Positions 44,289-53,141 of a DNA stretch of 64,000 bases are shown piece after piece. The notes beneath the pieces are model-generated. The model was not told the origin of the DNA, searched no databases, and worked only from the letters and a program-made list of their open reading frames with translations. How positions within the stretch are numbered: the stretch's first letter is position 1; each line of letters begins with the position of its first letter. The position numbers and the translations under genes are program-made. Origin of the DNA: RBG-16-34-14 sp963727535 (GTDB taxonomy: Bacteria; Bacteroidota; Ignavibacteria; Ignavibacteriales; Ignavibacteriaceae); NCBI GenBank assembly GCA_963727535.1, contig CAVSGR010000005.1, positions 62,001 through 126,000 on the forward strand. The letters are read 5' to 3'.

Positions 44289-45317
44289 ATGGAATTCACA
44301 TTCGATCTTAATTCAATATGGTTTATTCTTGTCGGAATTTTATTGGCAGGTTACGCAATACTGGATGGTTTTGATCTTGGTGTTGGGTCTCTGCATCTCC
44401 TAGTAAAGAAAGATGAAGAAAGAAGAGTTTTAATAAATGCAATAGGACCAGTTTGGGACGGAAATGAAGTTTGGCTTGTTACTGGCGGAGGCGCTTTATT
44501 TGCTGCTTTCCCGGATGTTTATGCAACTGTTTTTTCAGGTTTTTATACTGCTTTTATGCTTCTTCTTTTTGTTTTGATTTTTAGAGCTGTTGCTATTGAA
44601 TTCCGAAGCAAGCTGGATGCAAAATGGTGGAGACAAATGTGGGATGTATTATTTAGTGGTGCGAGTATTTTCATTGCCTTTTTGATGGGGGTTGCTCTCG
44701 GCAATATTGTAACTGGTGTTCCAGTTGGTGCAGATAAAGAATTTGCCGGAAGTTTCTTTGGACTAATTACTCCTTACACAGTTCTGGTTGGTTTAACAAC
44801 CGTTGCACTTTTTATGATGCACGGTGCTATTTATCTTGTAATGAAAACCGAAGGAGAAATTGAAAAGAAAATAAGAGGATGGGTAAATAATACAATTATA
44901 TTTTTTGTTATTTGCTATGTATCAACAACGATGGCAACATTAGTTTATTATCCTCACATGACACAGCATTTTAAAGAGGCACCATTTCTTTTTATTCTTG
45001 CATTACTCAATATGCTTGCGATAGCAAATATTCCAAGAGAGATTCATCATAAAAGGGAATTTAAAGCATTTCTTTCGTCTTGTGCATCAATTGCTGCTTT
45101 GTTAGCACTATTTGCGGCAGGAATTTTTCCAGATATAGTTATCTCAACAATTAATCCGGATTATAGTCTCACTATTTATAATGCTGCATCATCACAAAAA
45201 ACTTTAGAGACAATGTTAATTATAGCTTTGATAGGAATGCCCTTCGTAATCGGATATACATTTATGATTTACTGGATCTTCAGAGGAAAAGTTAAACTTG
45301 ATAAGATGAGTTATTAG
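44289..45317 (+). CDS. cydB: cytochrome bd ubiquinol oxidase subunit II
   Basis: Partner of CydA; 342 residues, about eight to nine membrane helices. Contains ILAGYAILDGFDLGVGSLH, the conserved block IGPVWDGNEVWLVTGGGALF, FPDVYATVFSGFY and FRAVAIEFRSK, typical of CydB. Gives microaerobic respiration. No cydX-like or cydDC gene is visible next to it. Confidence 0.96.
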   Translation: MEFTFDLNSIWFILVGILLAGYAILDGFDLGVGSLHLLVKKDEERRVLINAIGPVWDGNEVWLVTGGGALFAAFPDVYATVFSGFYTAFMLLLFVLIFRAVAIEFRSKLDAKWWRQMWDVLFSGASIFIAFLMGVALGNIVTGVPVGADKEFAGSFFGLITPYTVLVGLTTVALFMMHGAIYLVMKTEGEIEKKIRGWVNNTIIFFVICYVSTTMATLVYYPHMTQHFKEAPFLFILALLNMLAIANIPREIHHKREFKAFLSSCASIAALLALFAAGIFPDIVISTINPDYSLTIYNAASSQKTLETMLIIALIGMPFVIGYTFMIYWIFRGKVKLDKMSY

Positions 45318-45321
45318 ATAA

Positions 45322-45870
45322 CTATTTAATTGCCACAGTAATTTTCTGAGCAATTATTTTTGATTTATCGATAGCATTATCCCGGTCTCTTAACCCAAGC
45401 AGTGTTATGATGATATAATAATTATCATCGAGAAAAATGTGCAATTGGTTCCTACCCCAAAATGCAGCGTCTCCAATACCATCAACATCATAAACTTGTA
45501 TCCCTGATTGCTTAAATGAATTTCTTACACTCTGTAAAGTAGTTAGAGCATCCTCCTTAAAAGGAGAAAAACGGATGTAAATACTTAAAAATATTTTTGT
45601 AGCTTCATCTGATTCGTAGGAACATTCTGAAAATGAAATATCACCTTTACCGCCATCTTTACTTCTCCCTGCTTTTGGTTCTTTCATTTTTGTATCAAGG
45701 ATTTTTTCTATCTCACTTTTATCCAGCAACGAGCAAGCATTGAGAATACTTTTAGGTCCTTCAACAGCCTTGTTTTCGTTTTGTAGTGTTTTTTCTTTAT
45801 CGGTTTTTCCACAGGAGAAAAAAAAGACTGATACAAACATGAGAAGTAAAATAGGATAGTGTTTTTTCAT
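45322..45870 (-). CDS. lipoprotein with DUF3558-like domain
   Basis: 182 residues. Signal peptide with lipobox FFFSCG, so membrane-anchored by lipid. After a charged linker, ACSLLDKSEIEKILDTKMKEP, then SECSYESDE and GIGDAAFWGRNQLHIFLDD resemble the Cys-containing lipoproteins grouped as DUF3558 and relatives. Two Cys (NACSLL and SECSY) could form a disulfide. Function unknown. Convergent with cydB, only 4 nt between stop codons. Confidence 0.7.
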   Translation of the reverse strand: MKKHYPILLLMFVSVFFFSCGKTDKEKTLQNENKAVEGPKSILNACSLLDKSEIEKILDTKMKEPKAGRSKDGGKGDISFSECSYESDEATKIFLSIYIRFSPFKEDALTTLQSVRNSFKQSGIQVYDVDGIGDAAFWGRNQLHIFLDDNYYIIITLLGLRDRDNAIDKSKIIAQKITVAIK

Positions 45871-45920
45871 ATTAGTAGATAAAAATTTTAAAAATATTAC
45901 GAAAATTTATTGTAAAAAAA

Positions 45921-46103
45921 CTAATCCGGAGAAGGCATAACAATCCACAGAATAATGTAAACTAAAATTCCCGGGAAAGCAGCACTGAGTATTGAGATTA
46001 ATACATAGGCAATTCTAACAATAGTCGGATCCCAGCTGAGCCACTCAGCAAGTCCGCCGCAGACACCCGCAATCATCGAATTTCTTGATCTTTTTAAAGG
46101 CAT
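45921..46103 (-). CDS. PspC-domain protein
   Basis: 60-residue membrane protein consisting only of the PspC domain: KRSRNSMIAGVCGGLAEWLS, then DPTIVRIAYVLISILSAAFP and GILVYIILWIVMP (two membrane segments). In enterobacteria PspC senses envelope stress; stand-alone short versions are widespread and uncharacterised. Possibly co-transcribed with the lipoprotein gene downstream. Confidence 0.88.
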   Translation of the reverse strand: MPLKRSRNSMIAGVCGGLAEWLSWDPTIVRIAYVLISILSAAFPGILVYIILWIVMPSPD

Positions 46104-46169
46104 AAAATTAAATCAAATTTTGTTAGCAATTAAAATAAGAAAAAGCAAAAAAATATTTGGATGAAAATT

Positions 46170-47084
46170 CTATCTGTTAAATAATTCTTTTGCAATAAGT
46201 AAAGCTCCCATTACAGGCGACAGTTCTGGTTCTTTAATTATAACATCATCAAATCTCTCTGTGATTTTTTTACGAAGTATCCGGGAGAGATAATTGTCAT
46301 TTGTAATTATACTGCCGGAAAATGAAATCTCCATTTTTTTTAGTTTTAACTTTTCTCTCATTGCATAAACGTGTAAGATAAGTTCCCCAATTTCTTCATC
46401 AATAATCTTTTTGCAAATCGCATCATCTTTTTCTGCAGCATTAATGACGTGTTGTGCTAATGATGCAATGTCGAGATTATTTTTATACATAGCATTAATT
46501 AATTCTTCGCCAGTATTTATTTTAAAATTATCAGAAATGAATTTTACAAGAGAAGTATTTTTTCCTCTTCCATCGTAAAGTTTTGAAATTGCTTGTAATC
46601 CTTTTTTACCGATGCTGTATCCGCTTCCTTCGTCGCCGACTTGTCTGCCAAAACCGCCTATTCTATGCATCTTTCCATCCGCATCTTTTCCCAACATAAT
46701 TGAGCCTGTACCGGAAATTAGAATACTTCCGGGTTTCCCTTGGAAGGCTCCTACCAAAGCTATACTTGCATCACTTTCTACGTAAAAATTTTTTATTTGT
46801 CCCTTAGTATATTTTATAAAATGATCTTTTAATTTTTCCGCATCTTCTTTTCTACCTGCTCCCGCCGTTCCAATTACAACACAGGCTAAATCGTTAAAAT
46901 CACAATTTAGATTTTTAATGCAATCAGTTAAAAGATTATAAATATTTTCAGAAACTTTATCTAAACCATAAATCAAAAAATTGGATGGTCCACAGGTGGC
47001 TTCATAAAGAGGACTTCTTTCAAGGTCTGCAGCTACACACTTTGTTTTAGTTCCCCCGCCATCTATGCCGATTAAATATTTCAT
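46170..47084 (-). CDS. BadF/BadG-type ATPase, N-acetylglucosamine-kinase-like
   Basis: 304-residue ASKHA-fold kinase. N-terminal phosphate loop YLIGIDGGGTKTKCVAADL, central VIGTAGAGRKED, second phosphate loop SILISGTGSIMLGKD, and GGFGRQVGDEGSGYSIGKKG, which is typical of GlcNAc/glucosamine kinases rather than benzoyl-CoA reductase activators (no FeS Cys motif). Probably phosphorylates an amino sugar from wall recycling or scavenging. Confidence 0.85.
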   Translation of the reverse strand: MKYLIGIDGGGTKTKCVAADLERSPLYEATCGPSNFLIYGLDKVSENIYNLLTDCIKNLNCDFNDLACVVIGTAGAGRKEDAEKLKDHFIKYTKGQIKNFYVESDASIALVGAFQGKPGSILISGTGSIMLGKDADGKMHRIGGFGRQVGDEGSGYSIGKKGLQAISKLYDGRGKNTSLVKFISDNFKINTGEELINAMYKNNLDIASLAQHVINAAEKDDAICKKIIDEEIGELILHVYAMREKLKLKKMEISFSGSIITNDNYLSRILRKKITERFDDVIIKEPELSPVMGALLIAKELFNR

Positions 47085-47243
47085 TTTATAAAATGATTTT
47101 AAGAACTACTTCAAAATAGGAAATTTTTGTAAGATATAACCGAGATGGTGAGTAATGATATTATAAGAAAAGAGGTTGCTATTAGATTTATATATTTTTT
47201 TCGGAATTAATTAGCTATTTTAGAATCAAATCAACTTATATAT

Positions 47244-48734
47244 ATGAACGAATTAGAAAAATATTTCCATCCTTTTAGAGAAAACACAGTAGGTCATAAT
47301 TACACTTTTGTTACTCCATATGGAGAAAAAAGAATAATATATGCTGACTGGACTGCAAGCGGAAGATTATATACGACCATTGAAAAAACCGTTCTTGAAA
47401 AGTTCGGACCATTTGTAGGCAACACACATTCTGAATCGAATGTTACCGGAACAACCATGACTAATGCTTATCATCATGCACATGAGATAATTAAGAAACA
47501 TTGCAACGCCGGATCTGATGATGTGATTATTACTGCGGGTTCCGGGATGACCGCATTGGTTAATAAATTCCAGAGAATTCTCGGATTAAAAATTCCAGAG
47601 CAGCTTAAAGATTATTTTAATCTTCCAGAAGAATTAAGACCGGTTGTATTTGTAACTCATATGGAACATCATTCAAATCATACTTCCTGGCTTGAAACAA
47701 TTGCAGATGTAATACTTATTCCTCCCGATAAAGAAGGTCTGGTTGATATTGATAACCTCGAAAAGCAATTACAAAACTTTAAGAGCAGAAAATTAAAAAT
47801 TGGTGCCTTCACTGCTTGTTCGAATGTTACAGGCATTGAAACGCCTATTCATAAACTTGCTGGAATAATGCATGTTAATAGTGGTTTTTGCTTTGTTGAT
47901 TACGCCAGTTCTGCACCTTATGTTAAAATTGATATGCATCCAACTGATCCAATTGAAAAACTCGATGCCGTTTTATTTTCTCCCCATAAATTTCTTGGCG
48001 GACCAGGAACTCCGGGAGTTTTAATTTTTGATTCAAAACTTTATCATAACAAAGTGCCGGATAATCCCGGCGGTGGAACTGTCGATTGGACGAATCCCTG
48101 GAAGCAGCATAAGTTTATAAATAATATTGAAGCAAGAGAAGATGGCGGAACACCTGCTTTTCTTCAAACTATTAAGGCAGCCTTAGCAATACAGCTTAAG
48201 GAACAAATGGGGATAGACAAAATGAAAAAAAGGGAAGAAGAGTTAGTCAAAATAGGTTTTGAAGAACTAAGAAAAACAAACGGTTTACATCTCCTTGCAG
48301 ATAATATCGAAGAACGTCTCGGAGCCTTTTCTTTTTATGTGGATGATATTCATTATAATCTTATAGTAAAATTGTTAAACGATCGTTTTGGTGTACAAGT
48401 AAGAGGCGGCTGCAGTTGTGCCGGAACTTACGGACATTATCTTTTACATGTTGAGCATGATAGGTCAAAATTTATAACTGATAAAATTAACCAGGGAGAT
48501 TTTTCAGAGAAACCGGGATGGATAAGGTTATCAATTCATCCGACAACAACTAATGATGAACTTTGTTTTATGATTGATGCATTAAAAGATATTGTTAAGA
48601 ACGTTTCTGTTTATGAAAAAGATTATACATATTCTTCAATAAAGAATGAATTTTTTAATGTAAAAACAAATGGTAAAGAGAAAGATGAAATTAATAGTTG
48701 GTTTGGAGTAACGAAAAATCCAATTAAAGATTAA
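47244..48734 (+). CDS. class V aminotransferase-fold PLP enzyme (cysteine-desulfurase-like)
   Basis: 496 residues. IYADWTASGRLYTTIE, GNTHSESNVTG, THMEHHSNHTSWLE, FTACSNVTGIETPI, FVDYASSAPYVKIDMH and the PLP-lysine motif FSPHKFLGGPGTPGVL identify the fold. RGGCSCAGTYGHYLL near residue 390 supplies Cys residues where group II cysteine desulfurases carry the active Cys. Substrate unknown. No Suf/Isc partner gene nearby. Its 3' end overlaps the convergent aldehyde dehydrogenase by 11 nt. Confidence 0.85.
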   Translation: MNELEKYFHPFRENTVGHNYTFVTPYGEKRIIYADWTASGRLYTTIEKTVLEKFGPFVGNTHSESNVTGTTMTNAYHHAHEIIKKHCNAGSDDVIITAGSGMTALVNKFQRILGLKIPEQLKDYFNLPEELRPVVFVTHMEHHSNHTSWLETIADVILIPPDKEGLVDIDNLEKQLQNFKSRKLKIGAFTACSNVTGIETPIHKLAGIMHVNSGFCFVDYASSAPYVKIDMHPTDPIEKLDAVLFSPHKFLGGPGTPGVLIFDSKLYHNKVPDNPGGGTVDWTNPWKQHKFINNIEAREDGGTPAFLQTIKAALAIQLKEQMGIDKMKKREEELVKIGFEELRKTNGLHLLADNIEERLGAFSFYVDDIHYNLIVKLLNDRFGVQVRGGCSCAGTYGHYLLHVEHDRSKFITDKINQGDFSEKPGWIRLSIHPTTTNDELCFMIDALKDIVKNVSVYEKDYTYSSIKNEFFNVKTNGKEKDEINSWFGVTKNPIKD

Positions 48735-50319
48735 ACTCTTTTATTATCTTATCCACATCATCTTTTTTGATTCCGCTTCCGTAAACCTCTTTTTGTTCTT
48801 CTGCTTTTTTCTGCTGTTGTTCTTTATATGGCAGGTAAGAATCTTTAATCGGTCTGTTGCCTGCGCGTGCTTTTAATCTTTCCTCGATTTCTTTCATAAA
48901 ATCGCTTTGAGTTGTTGAAGTGTGAGAGAGTTCAGGAGTTGAAAAAGATGAAACACTTTCTCCTCTGTTTACAGGATTTGTTTCGAAAGCGAGACTTTTT
49001 ATATTCATAAGATGTTTTGCGGAAACATTATCCGAGATTATTGAACCACCCCACGTTCCAGGTCCAAGTGTCATCGATGGAGTTAAAGCAGTGGTGTATC
49101 CAACTGCACCGACTGATGCGACAGTATTAACAAGAATTCTGAATGCAGGTTTTTCAAGTGCAAATTTCATAATGATTGGCTGGTCGTTTGAATGAATAAC
49201 CATTGTATGACCAATACCTCCGAATCTTAAAAGATCAATACATTTGTGACAGCCTTCGAGCCAGCCATCAACTGTATAGAAAGCAAGAACAGGAGATAGT
49301 TTTTCAATTGATAAAGGTTCACTCTTTCCTACTTCTATGCATTCTGCAATAAGAACCTGGGTTGTTTCTGGAACACTGAAGCCTGCATATCTTGCAATAA
49401 ATGCAGCAGATTTACCAACAAGCTCAGGATTAATTCTTAAATTATTTTGAATTGCTTTTGCGAGTTTTTGTTTCTCTTCGCTGTTAACAAAGTAACAGCC
49501 GATGGCTTTTGCTTCTTCAATAACCTTTTCTTTAAGTGGTGCATCAACAATTATTGATTGCTCGGAAGAGCACAAGGTTCCATTATCGAAAGTAGTTCCG
49601 TAAACAATATCTGCAACTGCTTTTTTGTAGTTCGCAGTTCTCTCGATAAAAGCAGGAACATTTCCCGAACCAACTCCATAAGCAGGTTTTCCGGCACTGT
49701 AAGCAGCCTTCACCATTGGAGTGCTACCAGTTGCAAGAATAACATCAACATTTTTGTCATGCATTAAAGCTTCGGTTCCTTCTATTGTTGGAGTTGTCAT
49801 ACATTGAATAAGTCCTGCTGGTGCGCCTTCTTTTTCTGCCGCCTCTGATAAAACTCTTAATGCTTCAGCAGTGCAGTTTGCAGCTTTGGGATGCGGACTA
49901 ACGACTATTCCATTTCTGCATTTTAAAGAAATCAATGCTTTATACATTACTGTTGAGGTTGGATTTGTTGAAGGAACTAATGCACAAACAACTCCCATTG
50001 GAACAGCAATCCTTAAAACTTTTCCATTATGTTCACTTCCAATAACTCCAACTGTCTTAAGATCTTTTATTGATTCATAAACATTTTTAGTCCCGAACTG
50101 ATTTTTAATTACTTTATCTGTCCATTTACCAAAACCGGTTTCTTCGTGAGCCATTTTAGCAAGTCTTTCAGATTCTGCATAACCTGCTTCAGCCATAGCT
50201 TTGGTAATTTTATCAACTTGTCCCTGGCTAAAGAACTGAAATTCCTGCTGGGCTGCTTTTGCCTTGCGGGCTAAGTCGCGCGCTTCCTGAATAGATTGAA
50301 GGTCATTATCGAGGTTCAT
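48724..50319 (-). CDS. CoA-acylating aldehyde dehydrogenase with C-terminal amphipathic tail
   Basis: 531 residues of the PduP/EutE/AdhE-N type, converting an aldehyde plus CoA and NAD to acyl-CoA. VPSTNPTSTVMYKALISLK, ATGSTPMVKAAYSAGKPAYG, GSGNVPAFIE and the active-site Cys in TTFDNGTLCSSEQSII are diagnostic. After the catalytic domain comes a Gln/Lys/Glu-rich linker (KEQQQKKAEEQKE) and a final helix KKDDVDKIIKEFNL with V, I, I, F and L on one face. This resembles encapsulation peptides that load enzymes into bacterial microcompartments. No shell gene is in the window. Confidence 0.88.
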   Translation of the reverse strand: MNLDNDLQSIQEARDLARKAKAAQQEFQFFSQGQVDKITKAMAEAGYAESERLAKMAHEETGFGKWTDKVIKNQFGTKNVYESIKDLKTVGVIGSEHNGKVLRIAVPMGVVCALVPSTNPTSTVMYKALISLKCRNGIVVSPHPKAANCTAEALRVLSEAAEKEGAPAGLIQCMTTPTIEGTEALMHDKNVDVILATGSTPMVKAAYSAGKPAYGVGSGNVPAFIERTANYKKAVADIVYGTTFDNGTLCSSEQSIIVDAPLKEKVIEEAKAIGCYFVNSEEKQKLAKAIQNNLRINPELVGKSAAFIARYAGFSVPETTQVLIAECIEVGKSEPLSIEKLSPVLAFYTVDGWLEGCHKCIDLLRFGGIGHTMVIHSNDQPIIMKFALEKPAFRILVNTVASVGAVGYTTALTPSMTLGPGTWGGSIISDNVSAKHLMNIKSLAFETNPVNRGESVSSFSTPELSHTSTTQSDFMKEIEERLKARAGNRPIKDSYLPYKEQQQKKAEEQKEVYGSGIKKDDVDKIIKEFNL

Positions 50320-50358
50320 AACATTTCCTGAGAAGATTTAACACTAATATATTTATAG

Positions 50359-50393
50359 GAATGTAGAATGTAAAATGTAGAATGAAGAATTCT
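50359..50393. repeat. degenerate 7-bp tandem repeat
   Basis: Five heptamers in a row: GAATGTA, GAATGTA, AAATGTA, GAATGAA, GAATTCT. Lies between the aldehyde dehydrogenase and the LytTR regulator gene. Same period as the array at 34882-34970 with a different core. Confidence 0.7.
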
Positions 50394-50408
50394 TTATAAG
50401 TTAAGGAA

Positions 50409-51146
50409 TTAGAGAATCCCTTTTAGTTTTTGTAAACCCGTTTTGCTTACGGGAAGCCTGGTTTCGTCTTTCATTATCACTCTGTACGAATCTTTATCGT
50501 AAAGCTCCATTTGTTTAATTGAATTTATATTTATGATTGACGACCTGTGAATTCTTATAAAAGTATTGGGATCAAGATGATCTTCGAAAAATTTCATCGT
50601 TTTCTTTTTCATAAACTTTCCGCCTTCAGAATAGATTTTAACGTAATCATCCTGCGCTTCTATCCATCTTAAAGTTTCTACAGGTATAATTGTAATTTTG
50701 GGACCATCTTTAACAACTATTCTTTCCAGTGTCTCCTGTTGCTGGTCCTTATGTGAAATGAGTTTGTTTATTTTTTCTTCATTAGAACTTTTCTTATTAA
50801 TCTTTTCAATTGCTTTTTCCAAAGCTTCATTAAATCTTTCTTCAGAAAAAGGTTTCAGGAGATAATCTACTGCGTTTACTTCAAAAGCTTTAATTGCATA
50901 ATCATCAAAGGCAGTAGTAAAAATAATAGAAGGATGTTCGTCCAAAAGCTCGAGCATTTCGAAGCCGTTAAGCTTTGGCATTTGTATATCAAGAAAAATC
51001 AGATCGGGTTTTGCATTTGTAATTTCTTTAACTGCATCAAATCCGTTTGAGCATTCTGCAATTATATCTATATCCGAATGTTTCTCTAAATATTTTTTCA
51101 CTATCTCACGTGCGAGATGTTCATCATCTACAATTATGGCTTTCAT
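50409..51146 (-). CDS. LytTR-family response regulator
   Basis: 245 residues. Receiver domain with acidic pocket IIVDDEH, phospho-acceptor Asp in LIFLDIQMPKLNGFEML, IIFTTAFDDYAIKAF and the Lys of DYLLKPFSEERF. C-terminal LytTR DNA-binding domain: LRWIEAQDDYVKIYS, then FIRIHRSSIININSI and LPVSKTGLQKLKGIL. Partner of the sensor kinase encoded 10 nt upstream. Target promoters unknown. Confidence 0.94.
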   Translation of the reverse strand: MKAIIVDDEHLAREIVKKYLEKHSDIDIIAECSNGFDAVKEITNAKPDLIFLDIQMPKLNGFEMLELLDEHPSIIFTTAFDDYAIKAFEVNAVDYLLKPFSEERFNEALEKAIEKINKKSSNEEKINKLISHKDQQQETLERIVVKDGPKITIIPVETLRWIEAQDDYVKIYSEGGKFMKKKTMKFFEDHLDPNTFIRIHRSSIININSIKQMELYDKDSYRVIMKDETRLPVSKTGLQKLKGIL

Positions 51147-51156
51147 TTTTTTCCTT

Positions 51157-52212
51157 TTACTTATCTAGTGGAATATAAATAGTAACACAAAACATATCAT
51201 CTCTCTTCACAATATCAATCAAATCTTTCTGATTATAAAGTAATTCCATCCTGCTTTTAATATTATTCAGCCCAATGCCTGTCCCTGATTTTTTAACAGA
51301 ATTATCATCAAAATTATTTTGGACTTTAATTTCCATAAAATCACTTTTGATTTTTGCTGTAAGATTGATAGTTACTTTATCAAGAGCTTCGTATACAGCA
51401 TGTTTGATTGCATTTTCAAACAGAGGTTGAAGAATCATACTCGGGACTTTTACAGCTAAACATTTTTCCTCAACATCTTCAATAAATTCAAACTTATCTT
51501 CAAACCTGGTTTTTTCTATATCAAGATAAAGACGAATATTTTTTATTTCATCACTTAAGCTTGTAGTTTGTCTTTCATTACTAGCGAGTGTGTATCTTAA
51601 AAAATCAGCAAGCTTTAAAATCATTTTTCTTGCTTTATCGGGATTTATTACCGTTAAAGCACTCATAGAGTTAAGACTGTTAAAAATAAAATGAGGATTT
51701 ATCTGGAACTTAAGTGATTTAAGCTCAGCCTGCGTAACAAGATTTCTTAACTCGGATTCTCTAACAGCTCTTTCCTGGTAATCTGAATAATAAATTATTA
51801 CATAATAAAAAACAGTAAAAAGAAAATAATAAAGAACACCAATCAAATATCTCCAGGGAAGAGTACTGAGAAAAAAGGAGGAATATTTTTCGCTGATCGG
51901 GGTGATTGAACTAATTATATAATAACCAAGTGCCAGCCATATTGCAGAAATAAAAATTCCTCCAAAGATATGACTTAAGAAAATTTTAACAATCGTATGA
52001 TTTTGAAACGAGATATATTTTGCGGAATACCAGAGACTTAACCCAAGCCCCACTAAAAATAAGTTGAAGATTATATTGTCTGAAAGAGCAAGTTTTAATT
52101 CTAATCCAATTCCCCAGCTAAGATTAGCCTGGTAGCTCGCCATAATGCCGAGCCACACAAGCAAATACATTGTAAGATTTTTATTATTCTTTAATATGGG
52201 ATGAGCAAACAT
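51157..52212 (-). CDS. LytS/YehU-type sensor histidine kinase
   Basis: 351 residues. Four to five membrane helices in the first 160 residues, then the His_kinase core QINPHFIFNSLNSMSALTVI (phospho-accepting His), a linker FLRYTLASNERQ, and an ATPase domain with LQPLFENAIKHAV (N box) and GTGIGLNNIKSRM (G box). No extracellular sensor domain, so it likely senses within the membrane. Start codon lies 5 nt after the LiaF-like gene. Confidence 0.92.
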   Translation of the reverse strand: MFAHPILKNNKNLTMYLLVWLGIMASYQANLSWGIGLELKLALSDNIIFNLFLVGLGLSLWYSAKYISFQNHTIVKIFLSHIFGGIFISAIWLALGYYIISSITPISEKYSSFFLSTLPWRYLIGVLYYFLFTVFYYVIIYYSDYQERAVRESELRNLVTQAELKSLKFQINPHFIFNSLNSMSALTVINPDKARKMILKLADFLRYTLASNERQTTSLSDEIKNIRLYLDIEKTRFEDKFEFIEDVEEKCLAVKVPSMILQPLFENAIKHAVYEALDKVTINLTAKIKSDFMEIKVQNNFDDNSVKKSGTGIGLNNIKSRMELLYNQKDLIDIVKRDDMFCVTIYIPLDK

Positions 52213-52217
52213 CTAAC

Positions 52218-52928
52218 TCATCCGTAAATGGTTTTAACTTCTCCGCCGCCAAAAATAGCAACACCTTTTATAATCAGTGCTCTTGTTTTATCAACTTCAA
52301 TGTTTGGAATTTTAAGGGACTTATTTGAAAAACCACCGAACAAAGGAGTAACATTTAATTGTACATCCCAGTTTTGGGGAACTATAATAGTCGTCCCTCC
52401 AAATATTGCAACTATGTCGATTACACTTGTCCCATCAGCAAGTTTGCAATTAGTAAGATCGATTTCTGATCCCCCGAAAATTGCAGTTATACTTCCCCCT
52501 TTAAAATTATCCGACCTGATAATTTTATTTCCGCCGCCGAATACAGAAACATCGTCAATAAAATCTTTTTTTACGAATTCATCTGATATAAACTGCTCAT
52601 TTCTTTTTTGTGAGTGTTTTACGATCATATACACTCCGAGAAGAATAAGGAGTAGAGGAATGAAAAGATTTGGTCCGAAATCAATATCAGGAAAAATTCT
52701 CGGAAGCAACCATAAAAATCCTACACCAGCCAGGATTCCGCCAAGAGCTCTTTTCCCGGAATTAACCATAATAAGGATACCAATTACAAAAAGCATAAAT
52801 GGCGCAGAGAATATTATTCTTGAAACCCTGAAATCAATTATGTCTAAACTATTTAGTAAAAACAACCCGCCTATAAATATTAGAATAATTCCCAGCGTTA
52901 TTCTTCTATCTACATTATTATGATTCAT
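52218..52928 (-). CDS. LiaF-like membrane protein
   Basis: 236 residues. Four short membrane helices (ITLGIILIFIGGLFLLNSL, then LGGILAGVGFLWLLP) followed by a beta-helical C-terminus with repeated FGG motifs: VFGGGNKIIRSD, AIFGGSEIDLTN, AIFGGTTIIVPQ, PLFGGFSNKSL and AIFGGGEVKTIY. This matches the LiaF C-terminal domain that restrains LiaS-type kinases in Gram-positive bacteria. First gene of a three-gene unit with the kinase and regulator, suggesting a similar negative regulator of envelope stress signalling. Confidence 0.85.
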   Translation of the reverse strand: MNHNNVDRRITLGIILIFIGGLFLLNSLDIIDFRVSRIIFSAPFMLFVIGILIMVNSGKRALGGILAGVGFLWLLPRIFPDIDFGPNLFIPLLLILLGVYMIVKHSQKRNEQFISDEFVKKDFIDDVSVFGGGNKIIRSDNFKGGSITAIFGGSEIDLTNCKLADGTSVIDIVAIFGGTTIIVPQNWDVQLNVTPLFGGFSNKSLKIPNIEVDKTRALIIKGVAIFGGGEVKTIYG

Positions 52929-53109
52929 TTAACTAACTCCTAATTCATTTTCTAAGACAAAGTTATCTAACAAAATACATATTTAAAAAGAAAAATCGGT
53001 GAAACGAGGTTTTTAGTAGGTGAAAAATTCAAAAATAGTTTGGAAATCTTTAAGCCAATAACGAAATACTATTAAACTTCCTGCCTTTAATTACTGCATA
53101 GAAAATAGT

Positions 53110-53117
53110 TATATTTA
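53110..53117 (+). promoter_or_regulatory. possible -7 element of metG
   Basis: TATATTTA matches seven of eight positions of TAnnTTTG, with TTTA at 53086-53089 at about -33 spacing. The upstream half is weak, so this is tentative. It fits a start near 53123 and the TTG start codons at 53142/53148. Confidence 0.3.
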
Positions 53118-53141
53118 ACATCCATTTATGAATATTATCGG

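Noticed and set aside
52228..52923. 231-codon open frame on the plus strand
   Set aside because: Exactly antisense to the LiaF-like gene, which has clear membrane helices and FGG repeats; the plus-strand translation is Pro/Ile-rich without motifs.
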